From Rhizobium metallidurans (GTDB lineage Bacteria > Pseudomonadota > Alphaproteobacteria > Rhizobiales > Rhizobiaceae): a stretch of DNA of 64,000 bases. The position numbers and the translations under genes were made by a program. Below are positions 27,521 through 35,890 of the stretch, one piece after another (positions within the stretch are counted from its first letter, which is position 1; each line of letters starts with the position of its first letter). Where the stretch lies: NCBI RefSeq assembly GCF_014196505.1, contig NZ_JACIDW010000018.1, positions 1-64,000 on the forward strand, in the 5' to 3' direction. The notes under the pieces are model-generated. The model did no database searches, was not told the origin of the DNA, and worked only from the letters and a program-made list of their open reading frames with translations.

Positions 27521-28528
27521 TCAGACAGGGCGCGAGGCCGCGATGATCTCGGACAGAAAGCCGTGCAGGGCATCGCGGTAGCCTGTTCTCGCCGAGGGGC
27601 CGTTTTCGTCGGATATCATCACGACGGTCAGCTTCAGCGACGGCACGATGTAGAGCATCTGGCCGCCGTACCCCCAGCCGAAATGCACCTGCTCGCCGCC
27701 GATCTGCCGCGAGAACCAGCCATAGCCATAATCATCGCCCGAGAAATGCGAATTGGTTCGGCGCTGCCATGACTGGACCACCCAGTCGGCGGGAACGACC
27801 TGCGTGCCGTCCTTGGTCCTGCCTTCGTTGCGGTAGAGTTCGCCGAAGGCAAGCAGCGAGCGAGCCGTCATCGCCATCTGATTGCCGCCGAGATAGATCC
27901 CCTGCGGATCGCGCTCCCATGCGCCGATGCGAAAGCCATCGACGGGCGCCAGCCACTCCCGCGCCAGGGCGAGCGTCGATTTGCCCCCGACCTTGGTCAG
28001 GATCGCCGAGAGGAGATGTGTCGAGGCGGTGGAATAGAGCATCTGCCCGCCCGGCTCGTCGGCGAATGGCTGCGAAAGCGCGAACCGCACCCAGTTGCGT
28101 GACGACACGAAACGCCCGTAATCAGGGCCGGACAGCCGGCCGAGCCCGGCCTGCATCGACAGCAGGTTGCCGATCGTGATCTGCGCGAGCCTCGGATCGG
28201 CATTGTCAGGCAGATCGGCCTTCAGGATCGGCGCGATCTTCTGGTCCGGTCCTTCGAGCAGCCCCTTGCCGATGGCGATGCCGACAAGAGCCGAGACAAT
28301 CGACTTTGAGGCCGACTTGATATTGACCGATTCCCCCGGCGAATGGTCGCGATAGCCGCGTTCCGCGATGATCTCGCCGTCCCTTGCGACGATCACGGCC
28401 TTTAGCGGCCGCAGATCCTCGCGCGACGAACCGGCATCGAGAAGCGTGGCAACCGGGTTCTGCTGCTGCGCGACGGCGACAACGGGCAAGAGCGACAGGA
28501 TGGCGAGGAGTGCGCGGCGCTTGATCAT
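27521..28528 (-). CDS. Secreted serine hydrolase of the beta-lactamase (class C)/esterase family
   Basis: A 335-residue exported enzyme. Signal peptide: MIKRRALLAILSLLPVVAVA, cleavage near residue 20. The catalytic SxxK is SASK at 72-75, the tyrosine of the second motif is Tyr165 (YSTAST), and HFGWGYGG acts as the third motif. Proteins of this kind include esterases, D-aminopeptidases and 6-aminohexanoate hydrolases; few are true beta-lactamases. It stands alone in an own transcription unit. Confidence 0.88.
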   Translation of the reverse strand: MIKRRALLAILSLLPVVAVAQQQNPVATLLDAGSSREDLRPLKAVIVARDGEIIAERGYRDHSPGESVNIKSASKSIVSALVGIAIGKGLLEGPDQKIAPILKADLPDNADPRLAQITIGNLLSMQAGLGRLSGPDYGRFVSSRNWVRFALSQPFADEPGGQMLYSTASTHLLSAILTKVGGKSTLALAREWLAPVDGFRIGAWERDPQGIYLGGNQMAMTARSLLAFGELYRNEGRTKDGTQVVPADWVVQSWQRRTNSHFSGDDYGYGWFSRQIGGEQVHFGWGYGGQMLYIVPSLKLTVVMISDENGPSARTGYRDALHGFLSEIIAASRPV

Positions 28529-28621
28529 GCGCCATTATCTATGACGGACGGGCGACCAAATCAGCGACCGTCCGATCCGTATCACGTGGATGTGAAGCCA
28601 TATGATCGCCTCGAGCCACGA

Positions 28622-28852
28622 TCACGGCTTCACGCACTCGCGCTTCAGCTGGTTTCGCCGCTGCGGCTTCGAGTATTTGGCGATCATGCCGGCCCCGCAT
28701 TTCTTGTCGTCGAAATAGACGGATGTGCCGGGTGGCAGGTTCTCCAGCGTCGGCTTCGTCGTCACGGTCTGCGTTGCAGCCATGGAGCCGGAAGCGCTTG
28801 AAAGCACAAGCAGGCAGGCGCCGGAAAGGCAAAGGAATAGAGACCGCATCAT
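28622..28852 (-). CDS. Small secreted protein (DUF6719-like)
   Basis: A 76-residue protein with a clear signal peptide (MMRSLFLCLSGACLLVLSS, cleavage near SMAA) and a mature part of about 50 residues containing two Cys (DDKKCGAGM and RECVKP), likely one disulfide in the periplasm. The pattern LPPGTSVYFDDKKCGAG recalls the DUF6719 family of rhizobia, but this is from memory. Function unknown. It is followed by the serine hydrolase on the same strand after about 90 bases. Confidence 0.7.
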   Translation of the reverse strand: MMRSLFLCLSGACLLVLSSASGSMAATQTVTTKPTLENLPPGTSVYFDDKKCGAGMIAKYSKPQRRNQLKRECVKP

Positions 28853-29458
28853 ATGTTCGCCCTCACATTTTAGTTATGACTAAAATACAATTCCACGGAA
28901 TCGTTTCCCCGGCAAGTCATCCGATCGGCGGGCAGCACGAAGGGCCGCGCGCGGTTTGTCCGCGACGGTGAAAAAGGGGAGAAGGCAGGCGGTCGAGGTA
29001 TGGATAGTGAGTGTCAGGCTGGTCCGCCTGCCCGATCGCTTGAGGCTTTCCGGCTTCATCAGACCGACAGGAGCGTCTCTCGATCTGGCGTCCCCGGACG
29101 AATCATCTGCCCTGACGGCATCTGATCCAACCCTTCGCGACCGTCACCGAGCGCCGAATTATGAACGGAGACCGAACCGGTTCATGAACCCGGCTCCCTG
29201 CTCGATGACGCGTTCATGATGCGCCGACCCTACGCCATGGGGATGATTCTCGCCTATATTTTCATCCATATGATTGTTTTTTCTGCGTTTTATTAGAACG
29301 AAAAGTGAATTTCTTCCCCACAAAGGCGAAGCTGCGGTGTTGCTAAAATATCGTTAAAATTTACCGTCACAGATTTTTGTTCATCTGGCGTTCAGAAAAC
29401 TCTTGGGAAAGGCGACTTTTGCGCTCACATTACACCTCTAGGAACTAGGAGTGCATGA
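28853..29458. other. 606-base region without a convincing gene, AT-rich in its second half
   Basis: One 87-codon frame (28956-29219) has no family features and skewed composition, so I leave it out. From about 29230 the DNA becomes markedly AT-rich (TTGTTTTTTCTGCG, GCTAAAATATCGTTAAAAT), unlike its neighbours, and leads into the 44-residue membrane-protein gene. This part likely carries a strong or regulated promoter. Confidence 0.45.
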
Positions 29459-29593
29459 ATGATTCTTAAGGCCACAGCCGCAGCGACCATATTCGCGGTC
29501 TATGCTTTCACGATGTTTTTCATCGCCGCCATACCGGATAATATCGTTCAGACTGCCGGGACACAGTTGGTCGACGCCAGCGTCGTGAAGTAA
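29459..29593 (+). CDS. 44-residue single-pass membrane protein
   Basis: A short gene: ATG preceded by AGGAG eight bases upstream, reading MILKATAAATIFAVYAFTMF and then FIAAIPDNIVQTAGTQLVDA before a TAA. Residues 5-25 form one hydrophobic helix; the rest is a short polar tail. No family is recognised. Composition and ribosome site argue for a real gene: a long AT-rich promoter-like region stands before it and nothing overlaps it. It may be a membrane regulatory microprotein; this is inference. Confidence 0.65.
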   Translation: MILKATAAATIFAVYAFTMFFIAAIPDNIVQTAGTQLVDASVVK

Positions 29594-29701
29594 GCGTCGT
29601 CAAGCAATCGCCGTTAGAAACGGGCGAAGCGAATACAGAGGGACAACAGTCCGCCGGCTCTTCCGGCGCCCCTTCAAACTGATTTCCTGAAACTGGAAAT
29701 G

Positions 29702-29735
29702 AAAAAGCCCCTCCCCTGACCCATGGGGAGAGGCT
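29702..29735 (-). terminator. Rho-independent terminator of the GNAT gene
   Basis: On the minus strand an 11-base stem (AGCCTCTCCCC with GGGGAGGGGCT) with an eight-base loop is followed by TTTTTC, 30 bases after the acetyltransferase stop. Confidence 0.8.
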
Positions 29736-29766
29736 CTGCCGGACAAGGCCCCGGACATGGCTTGAG

Positions 29767-30357
29767 TCAAGCCGCCCTGCGGACCGGCGCGCTGGTCAGC
29801 ATCCGCCCCGTGGGCACGATCATGCCGGCCGCGCCGTCAAGCCAGCCTTCGACAAGCTCGAGCGCCAGAAAGCGCGAGCGTTCGAACGGACCGGGCATGA
29901 CGAGATGCTGAGCCTTCGCGGCGAAGAAGCCGAAACGCTCGTAATAAGGGGCATCGCCCACAAGCAGGATCGCGCCGTGACCGCGGGTCTTGGCTTCCAG
30001 CATGGCGGCGCGCATCAGCGCCGAGCCGACACCCTTGCCCTCGAAGCTGGCATCGACCGCCAGCGGTCCGAGCAGCAGCGCGTCGATGGCCGTGCCATCG
30101 GCATTGACGCCGGCTTCGATGTTCCACAGGCGCACGGTGCCGATCACGTGACCGTCGCGATCACGCGCGACCAGCGCCAGGCCTTCGGCCGGCACGCGGC
30201 CACGGCGGATCTTTTCCGACGACTTGCGGCGGCGGTTCGGGCCCATGGCGCGATCGAGCAGGGTCTCGCGCGCAACGACATCGCCGGCATTTTCGGCGTC
30301 GATGGTGAAAATGGAATGCGCAAAGAATGCGCGGACAGAATCAAGAACAGCGGCCAT
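29767..30357 (-). CDS. GNAT-family N-acetyltransferase
   Basis: A 196-residue acetyltransferase. Acetyl-CoA binding is shown by LLLGPLAVDASFEGKGVGSA, i.e. the motif A loop (EGKGVGSALM), and the later GDAPYYERFGF, common in the YhbS-like branch. Substrate unknown. A Rho-independent terminator follows. It is transcribed toward the small membrane-protein gene and follows ornithine decarboxylase by about 140 bases on the complementary direction of reading, though the two need not be linked. Confidence 0.85.
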   Translation of the reverse strand: MAAVLDSVRAFFAHSIFTIDAENAGDVVARETLLDRAMGPNRRRKSSEKIRRGRVPAEGLALVARDRDGHVIGTVRLWNIEAGVNADGTAIDALLLGPLAVDASFEGKGVGSALMRAAMLEAKTRGHGAILLVGDAPYYERFGFFAAKAQHLVMPGPFERSRFLALELVEGWLDGAAGMIVPTGRMLTSAPVRRAA

Positions 30358-30496
30358 CTTGGCCTCCCGTACCCAAAACCGTTATCAGCGGCGGTGAATA
30401 TGAATTGTGAAGGTGCCGCCCCGGCTGGCTACGGGGCAAGCGTCGTCTTTACTGGCACATAAGCCTTTCTCGGATCTGCGATCCGAGGGTCATGTG

Positions 30497-31630
30497 CTAG
30501 ATAATGTAGGCCTTCAGCGGCTCGAAGCCGTTGAACGCGACCGCCGAGTAGGTGGTCGTGTAGGCGCCGGTGCCTTCGATCAGGATCTCGTCGCCGATCG
30601 AGAGAGTGAGCGGCAGCGGGTAGAGATTCTTCTCATAGAGCACGTCGGCCGAATCGCAGGTCGGGCCGGCGATGACGCAGGGCTCCATTTCGTCGCCGTC
30701 GCGCTCGGTGCGGATCGGGTAACGAATGGCTTCGTCCATCGTTTCGGCCAGACCGCCGAACTTGCCGATGTCGAGGAACACCCAGCGAGCGGCGTCGTTG
30801 TCGGACTTCTTCGAGATCAGCACGACTTCCGTCTTGATGACGCCGGCGTTGCCGACCATGCCGCGGCCCGGCTCGATGATCGTCTTCGGCAGGTTGTTGC
30901 CGAAGTGGTCGCGAAGGCTCTGGTAGATCGCACGACCGTAAGCTTCAGCCGACGGAACGTCGCGCAGGTACTTGGTCGGGAAACCGCCGCCCATGTTGAC
31001 CATCTGCAGGTGGATGCCCTGCTTGGCCAGCTGGACGAAGACGCGCTTGGCATCGGCAAGAGCCGAATCCCAGGCATCGACCTTGGTCATCTGCGAACCG
31101 ACGTGGAACGACACGCCGTAGGATTCGAGGCCGAGCTGATGCGCGTAGACGAGAACGTCGACGGCCATCTGCGGCACGCAGCCGAACTTGCGCGACAGCG
31201 GCCATTCGGCACCTTCGCCATCGGTCAGAACGCGGCAGAACACGCGGGCGCCGGGAGCGGCACGCGCGATCTTCTCGACTTCCTCGTGGCTGTCGACCGC
31301 GAACAGGCTGACGCCGAGCGCATGCGCGCGGGCAACGTCGCGTTCCTTCTTGATCGTGTTACCGTAGGAGATACGGGCAGCGGTCGCACCGGCGTTGAGC
31401 GCCATTTCGATTTCGGCGACGGACGCGCAATCGAAGTTGGAGCCCATGTCGGCGAGCAGCTTCAGGACCTCAGGAGCCGGGTTCGCCTTGACGGCGTAAT
31501 AGATGGCGCTGTCAGGCATGGCGTGACGGAACGCGGAGAAATTGTCGCGCACGACGTCGAGGTCGACCACGAGGCAGGGACCGTCGGGACGTCGGGTTGC
31601 GAGAAAGTCGCGGATGCGCTGAGTGGTCAT
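30497..31630 (-). CDS. Ornithine/lysine decarboxylase, group IV PLP fold
   Basis: A 377-residue enzyme making putrescine (from ornithine) and possibly cadaverine. PLP Lys48 lies in YYAVKANPAP; FHVGSQ (His176), MGGGFP (213-217) and EPGRG (253-257) hold the cofactor; Cys325-Asp326 in GPTCDS completes the active site across the dimer. Length and motifs match eukaryote-like ornithine decarboxylases typical of alphaproteobacteria; several of these accept lysine as well. Start MTTQRIRDFL has AAGGGA upstream. About 550 bases of leader precede it. Confidence 0.93.
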   Translation of the reverse strand: MTTQRIRDFLATRRPDGPCLVVDLDVVRDNFSAFRHAMPDSAIYYAVKANPAPEVLKLLADMGSNFDCASVAEIEMALNAGATAARISYGNTIKKERDVARAHALGVSLFAVDSHEEVEKIARAAPGARVFCRVLTDGEGAEWPLSRKFGCVPQMAVDVLVYAHQLGLESYGVSFHVGSQMTKVDAWDSALADAKRVFVQLAKQGIHLQMVNMGGGFPTKYLRDVPSAEAYGRAIYQSLRDHFGNNLPKTIIEPGRGMVGNAGVIKTEVVLISKKSDNDAARWVFLDIGKFGGLAETMDEAIRYPIRTERDGDEMEPCVIAGPTCDSADVLYEKNLYPLPLTLSIGDEILIEGTGAYTTTYSAVAFNGFEPLKAYII

Positions 31631-31639
31631 ATCGATTCC

Positions 31640-32090
31640 CTTTTCAATTCCAGAGCTCCGGAAAAACCGAAGGACAAAGGGCAGCCGATCACTCGCATAG
31701 GAACCAGCCGGTGGAGACCCCGGAACCTTAGCAAGCGCTCGAATGCGCGAATGATGAATCAACGCCGCGAAAGCGACATGGATCCGGCTTTGTCTGCCAT
31801 GGATTGGAGGGAGTTCCCTACCGCACTTCCGGCAATGAAGGTGTGCCTCTTCAGTAACCCCCGCTGATGGAAAGCAGGGAGAGAACAAAAAGGCCCGCAC
31901 CGTCGTTGCTTCAGGCGTCCTCGCATTTTCCGGTTGGCCGGAATAGCGACTGGAGGGGTTAATTCCAGGTACCTTACCGATTTCCTCACCAATTCGAGGG
32001 CTCGGCGGACACCCATGGGCACGTGCGACTTTGGGCTGAGGTCGAGATAAGAATATTCGCCGTCATAATCAAGAGTTTTTTTGACCCCGG
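31640..32090 (-). ncRNA. Long structured leader of the decarboxylase gene, candidate speF leader RNA
   Basis: A region of some 450 bases with no credible gene precedes the ornithine decarboxylase. Alphaproteobacteria carry a conserved RNA (Rfam speF) at this place. Seen here: a perfect hairpin of TTCCGG and CCGGAA at 31928-31943, several GC-rich inverted segments, and a run of five U after GCGGGCC at about 31887-31896 which might be a termination point. I cannot match the covariance model by eye; the assignment rests on position, length and structure. A short arginine-rich frame crosses it but has no ribosome site. Confidence 0.5.
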
Positions 32091-32179
32091 GCAAAAAACT
32101 TGGTCCACCGGGAAAGTCAGCGAATCTTGCGGGTAGAGCCGTAACGCGTTACACTTCCGTGGTCATCAAGGAGGATGCC

Positions 32180-32395
32180 GTGACGGCCGCCGCAGAACGA
32201 ATGAGGGCATTGAGGGAACGCAGGAAGGCGAACCACTTGCGCGAGGTACGCATCGTGGCCCTCGACGCGCGCTCGCCGGAAGTTCGCAAGCAAATCGCCG
32301 AACAGGTGGCGGCTCTCAACAAGGACGAGGAACGCGAAATCCTCGAATGGATGGAAAAGGTTGCCGATCTGAGCGGCTGGACCTGGCCGGAATGA
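32180..32395 (+). CDS. Antitoxin of a MazEF-type pair (DUF3018/MazE-like), GTG start
   Basis: A 71-residue protein. The N-terminal region (RMRALRERRKANHLREVRIV) is basic and resembles DUF3018-type antitoxins; the end is acidic and finishes SGWTWPE, as expected for the toxin-binding tail. GTG is the start since AAGGAGG lies just before it; a 33-codon longer frame has no support. The TGA overlaps the toxin ATG. Confidence 0.78.
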   Translation: MTAAAERMRALRERRKANHLREVRIVALDARSPEVRKQIAEQVAALNKDEEREILEWMEKVADLSGWTWPE

Positions 32396-32718
32396 GGCGT
32401 GGCGACGTTGTTGTCGTTGCCATTCAGGGCGACTATGGAAAGCCGAGACCGGCGGTCGTTGTGCAGACCGATGCCCTAGCACAAGACTACCCCTCCGCCG
32501 TCGTCTGTCCGATCACTTCATCAATCGTGGATCTCAAATTCCGACCAGTTCTCGAAGCAAGCCAGGGAACCGGCCTGCGCATTCGCTCCCAAATCATGAC
32601 AGACAAAATCATTGGAGTGCCTCGCGAGAAAGTCGGCAAGATTATCGGACGACTCTCCGAGAGCGAAATGCGGGAACTGGACGCCGCGCTTTCATTCGTT
32701 CTCGGCCTAGTGGATTGA
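32392..32718 (+). CDS. MazF/PemK-family toxin endoribonuclease
   Basis: A 108-residue toxin of the MazF/PemK fold: MRRGDVVVVAIQGDYGKPRP at the start, where the conserved GDYGKPRPAVV loop belongs to the active site, then CPITSSI and the RSQIMTDKIIGVP strand with conserved Arg and Ser/Thr. It cuts mRNA at short sequences. Overlaps the antitoxin gene by four bases (ATGA), so they are translated in step. It appears intact. Confidence 0.88.
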   Translation: MRRGDVVVVAIQGDYGKPRPAVVVQTDALAQDYPSAVVCPITSSIVDLKFRPVLEASQGTGLRIRSQIMTDKIIGVPREKVGKIIGRLSESEMRELDAALSFVLGLVD

Positions 32719-32745
32719 CCCCTTACAATTGGATTCTTTTATCTC

Positions 32746-33639
32746 ATGGACACCCTCACCCGCATCCGCGCCTTCATCGACGTCGTCGAAGCCGAGGGCT
32801 TTTCCGCCGCCGCCCGCAAGACCGGCCGGTCCAAGGCGCTGTTGTCCAAATATGTCCGCGAGCTCGAGGATGAGCTCGGCGCGCTGCTGTTGAACCGCAC
32901 CACCCGCCAGTTCTCGATGACCGAGGCCGGCCACACCTATTATCGCACAGCTTCCGACATCCTGAAGGAGATCGACAACCTCGCCGATCTCGTGCGCGAG
33001 AACAACGCGCAGCTGAAGGGCAAGTTGAAGATCTCGGTGCCGCGCACCTATGTCGATGCCGATGTCGGCCAGTCACTGATCGATTTCGCCCGCGAGAACC
33101 CGGATCTGCAGCTGGAGATCGCCGCCGACGACCGCTTCGTCGACCTGATCGAGGAGGGCTTCGACGTCGCGATCCGCGTCACCAAGCTCGAGGATTCAGG
33201 CATGATCGCCCGCAAGATCTCGGATTTCCGCATCCATCTCTGCGCCACGCCGGAGTTCCTGGAGCGTCACCCGCAGTTGCAGAACCCGGCCGATCTCTCC
33301 AACGTGCCCTTCATCATCGATACCAATTCGCGAACCCAGGGCAGCATCCGCTTCCAGAACCCGGACGGCACCTCGTTCGCCGTCGCGGTCTCCGGCCCGA
33401 TCGAGGTCAACAGCCCGCATGCGACGCTGCGCGCGGCGCTGTCGGGCATCGGCATCGCCTTCATTCCCGATTTCATCGCCCGCAAGCCGATCGAGAGCGG
33501 CGAGCTGGTGACGCTCTTCAACGATTATATCGCCACCGATCGCGGTATCTACGCGGTCTATCCGCATCGCCGCTATCTGCCGGCCAAGGTGCGCATTTTC
33601 GTCGACTATCTCTATAATTGGTTCAAGAAGCACCCGTGA
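32746..33639 (+). CDS. LysR-family transcriptional regulator
   Basis: A 297-residue regulator: N-terminal winged helix (RIRAFIDVVEAEGFSAAARK and SKALLSKYVRELEDELG) and the C-terminal effector domain (about 90-295). The sequence belongs to the CrgA/AaeR-like branch (LLNRTTRQFSMTEAGHTYY). It begins only 27 bases after the MazF gene, with no clear ribosome site, so read-through from the toxin-antitoxin operon is possible. No divergently transcribed target is adjacent. Confidence 0.9.
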   Translation: MDTLTRIRAFIDVVEAEGFSAAARKTGRSKALLSKYVRELEDELGALLLNRTTRQFSMTEAGHTYYRTASDILKEIDNLADLVRENNAQLKGKLKISVPRTYVDADVGQSLIDFARENPDLQLEIAADDRFVDLIEEGFDVAIRVTKLEDSGMIARKISDFRIHLCATPEFLERHPQLQNPADLSNVPFIIDTNSRTQGSIRFQNPDGTSFAVAVSGPIEVNSPHATLRAALSGIGIAFIPDFIARKPIESGELVTLFNDYIATDRGIYAVYPHRRYLPAKVRIFVDYLYNWFKKHP

Positions 33640-33782
33640 GCCGGCGCCGGGGGAGTTGAGGTCCCAATTCGGTCCCATTTGCCGGCAAGATCGCATCATC
33701 TGATTTGGGCCGCCCTATCAGGATTTATCGCCTCCCGAGACTGGAATTCTGGCCCGAACCCTGGACACGAAGTTAGCGCCCC

Positions 33783-34424
33783 ATGAAGATATCGATGTTC
33801 CTGGCATCAGGCTTTCTGACGCTCGTCCCCGCCACGGCCTTCGCGCATCCGCACATCTTCGTCGAGGCTCGCCTCGAGGTCGTCGCCGGCGATGACGGCA
33901 ATGTCGCCGAATTCCGCAACGTCTGGCGCTTCGACGAGGTCTTCACCTCCTCGGTCGTCATGGATTTCGACAAGAACACCGACCTGAAGCTCGATCCGAA
34001 CGAGCTCGCCGAAGTCGGCAAGACGGTCCGCGATTCACTCGTCGACTATGACTACTACATGAACCTGACGATGAACGGGAAGAACGTGACGGTTCAGAAG
34101 CCCGACATCATCCATGTCGATTACCGCAACGGCCAGTTGCTGATGTTCTTCGCCGTCAAGCCCGCCGAGACGATGCCGCTCAAGGGCGATCTTGCCTTCG
34201 GCGTCTACGATCCGACGCTCTACACCTCTATCGATTTTCCGACCGACGACGAGCTGGTCCTCGTCGGCGACGCGTTCAAGACCTGCAAGCACCATGTGGT
34301 CAGGCCCGATGCCGACCAGGTGATCTCGCAGAACAAGCAGTCGCTGACCGCCGCCTTCTTCAATGATCCGACCGGCACCAACATGGCGAAGCTCTTCGCC
34401 ACCAAGCTGGAGGTCACATGCTGA
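33783..34424 (+). CDS. Periplasmic DUF1007 protein, partner of a NicO metal exporter
   Basis: A 213-residue secreted protein: signal peptide MKISMFLASGFLTLVPATAFA, then mature HPHIFVEARLEVV with early His residues that could bind metal. DUF1007 proteins are almost always next to NicO-type nickel/cobalt transporters; here the next gene overlaps by seven bases. Contains a calcium-hand-like acidic segment DKNTDLKLDPNE. Function presumed metal binding on the periplasmic side. Confidence 0.87.
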   Translation: MKISMFLASGFLTLVPATAFAHPHIFVEARLEVVAGDDGNVAEFRNVWRFDEVFTSSVVMDFDKNTDLKLDPNELAEVGKTVRDSLVDYDYYMNLTMNGKNVTVQKPDIIHVDYRNGQLLMFFAVKPAETMPLKGDLAFGVYDPTLYTSIDFPTDDELVLVGDAFKTCKHHVVRPDADQVISQNKQSLTAAFFNDPTGTNMAKLFATKLEVTC

Positions 34425-35509
34425 GGCGCAAGCCGGCGCGCGTCCTTTGGCCGGCCGGCCTGCTCTTCGTGACCGGCCTCGCCGCCGCCCATGCGCAGTC
34501 TCCGCTCGGCATCGGCACCGCCGAGCCGAGCTTCCAGCCCTCCGGCGGCCCGCTGGCGCCGCTGTTTCTCTACGTCAACCAGGAGCAGCAGGGCTTCTAC
34601 CGCGCACTCACCGGCGCGCTGAAGGCGATGCGCGAGGACCCCTGGCAGCTGACGACGCTGATCGGCCTGTCCTTTGCTTACGGTGTGTTCCACGCCGCCG
34701 GCCCCGGCCACGGCAAGGCCGTCATCTCCTCCTACATGATCGCCAACGAAATCGAGCTGAAGCGCGGCGTCGCCATCTCCTTCATCTCGGCCTTCGTTCA
34801 GGGGCTGGTGGCGATCCTGCTGGTCGGCTGCGCCTTCCTGCTGCTGCGCGGCTCGGGCATCACGCTCACCATGGCCACGCAGGCGATGGAGATCGCAAGC
34901 TTCGTCATGGTCATCCTCTTCGGCCTGTGGCTGCTGCTGCGCAAGCTGCGCGCCATCGTGCCGGCCTTCCGGCCGCGGCGGGAAGCGCTGGCCTCCGGCC
35001 CCGTCGGCATGATGCTCGACTGGCAGGACGCGGGAGCGAGAGGCGAGAACACCTCCTACGCCTTTGGCGAGGCCCAGGCTGCGAAGGCCGGGCACAAGTT
35101 CATCTCGGGCATGGCCTGCGAGACCTGCGGCCAGTCGCACATGCCCGATCCGGCGATGCTCGGCGCGGAAACCTTCAGCATCCGCGAGGCATGGTCGGCG
35201 ATCGTGGCCGTCGGCCTGCGCCCCTGCTCCGGCGCGCTGCTGGTCCTGACCTTCTCGCTGCTGAACGGCCTCTATCTCGGCGGCGTGCTCTCGGTCTTCG
35301 CCATGTCGCTCGGCACCGCCATCACCGTCGCCATCCTCGCCACCCTTGCCGTCACCGCCAAGGGTACCGCCATGCGCCTTGCCGGCCCTGGCTCGCGCCT
35401 CGCGAACCGGGTGGGCAACGGCATCGAACTCCTGGGCGCGCTGCTTGTCATCGTGATGGGAGCGCTGTTGCTCGGCGCATCGCTGCAGGGCGTGGGGTTT
35501 GGTGGGTAG
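34418..35509 (+). CDS. NicO/RcnA-type nickel/cobalt transporter
   Basis: A 363-residue inner-membrane protein, with a signal-like first helix and about six more helices. The family signature FHAAGPGHGKAVISSYMI (His92, His98) is present. A soluble loop carries CETCGQSHMPD, a possible metal site. Members export or import nickel or cobalt; with DUF1007 as partner, zinc is also possible. Overlaps the DUF1007 gene by seven bases, so the two form one unit. Confidence 0.88.
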   Translation: MLRRKPARVLWPAGLLFVTGLAAAHAQSPLGIGTAEPSFQPSGGPLAPLFLYVNQEQQGFYRALTGALKAMREDPWQLTTLIGLSFAYGVFHAAGPGHGKAVISSYMIANEIELKRGVAISFISAFVQGLVAILLVGCAFLLLRGSGITLTMATQAMEIASFVMVILFGLWLLLRKLRAIVPAFRPRREALASGPVGMMLDWQDAGARGENTSYAFGEAQAAKAGHKFISGMACETCGQSHMPDPAMLGAETFSIREAWSAIVAVGLRPCSGALLVLTFSLLNGLYLGGVLSVFAMSLGTAITVAILATLAVTAKGTAMRLAGPGSRLANRVGNGIELLGALLVIVMGALLLGASLQGVGFGG

Positions 35510-35517
35510 GTTTGATT

Positions 35518-35538
35518 GATGAGGGGGCCACGCGGCAC
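35518..35538. repeat. Single arm of a palindromic element
   Basis: Differs at one base in 21 from the right arm of the perfect inverted repeat at 51959-51981. No matching partner is near, so it is a remnant. Confidence 0.6.
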
Positions 35539-35564
35539 AACCTAAATGAAGGCTACCCTAACCC

Positions 35565-35780
35565 TCACCCACCCCGTCGCCGCTGATACCGCGCCCGGAG
35601 CCAAAACACCGCGAAGAACGCCATCACCAGGCACCCGCCGACAGCGGTCGCCAGGACCGGCGAGTAGTTGCCGATCCACAGCACGATCGACGGCAGGAAA
35701 TAGATGACGAGGCCGGCGCAGACAAGGATGATCGCGGCGGCGATCGCCGGAGAGCGGTGCGAGGGTTGCGGATCGGCCAT
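35565..35780 (-). CDS. Small membrane protein, two helices
   Basis: A 71-residue protein with two hydrophobic helices (about 12-31 and 40-61), a polar N terminus (MADPQPSHRS) and a basic end (RYQRRRGG). No family recognised. It lies convergent to the NicO gene, 55 bases after its stop, and in the same direction as the TerB-like gene upstream of it. Confidence 0.65.
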   Translation of the reverse strand: MADPQPSHRSPAIAAAIILVCAGLVIYFLPSIVLWIGNYSPVLATAVGGCLVMAFFAVFWLRARYQRRRGG

Positions 35781-35890
35781 GCGTCTGTCTCCTGCGGGTC
35801 AGGACAAACGGCTTAGGCCAGCCGCCCGCGAAAGGCAACTGGCCGCGATACGGCAGGCTTGATGCCGTCGGATGGCGATCACCGCCGGCG

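Noticed and set aside
27521-28528. A beta-lactamase resistance gene.
   Set aside because: The SxxK serine-hydrolase family is mostly esterases and peptidases; the sequence gives no support for antibiotic hydrolysis.
28956-29219. Possible 87-codon gene on the plus strand.
   Set aside because: No ribosome site, no domain, and a composition unlike a real protein.
31759-32094. A 111-codon minus-strand frame in the decarboxylase leader.
   Set aside because: No ribosome site and no domain; the region is better explained as structured RNA. Kept only as context.
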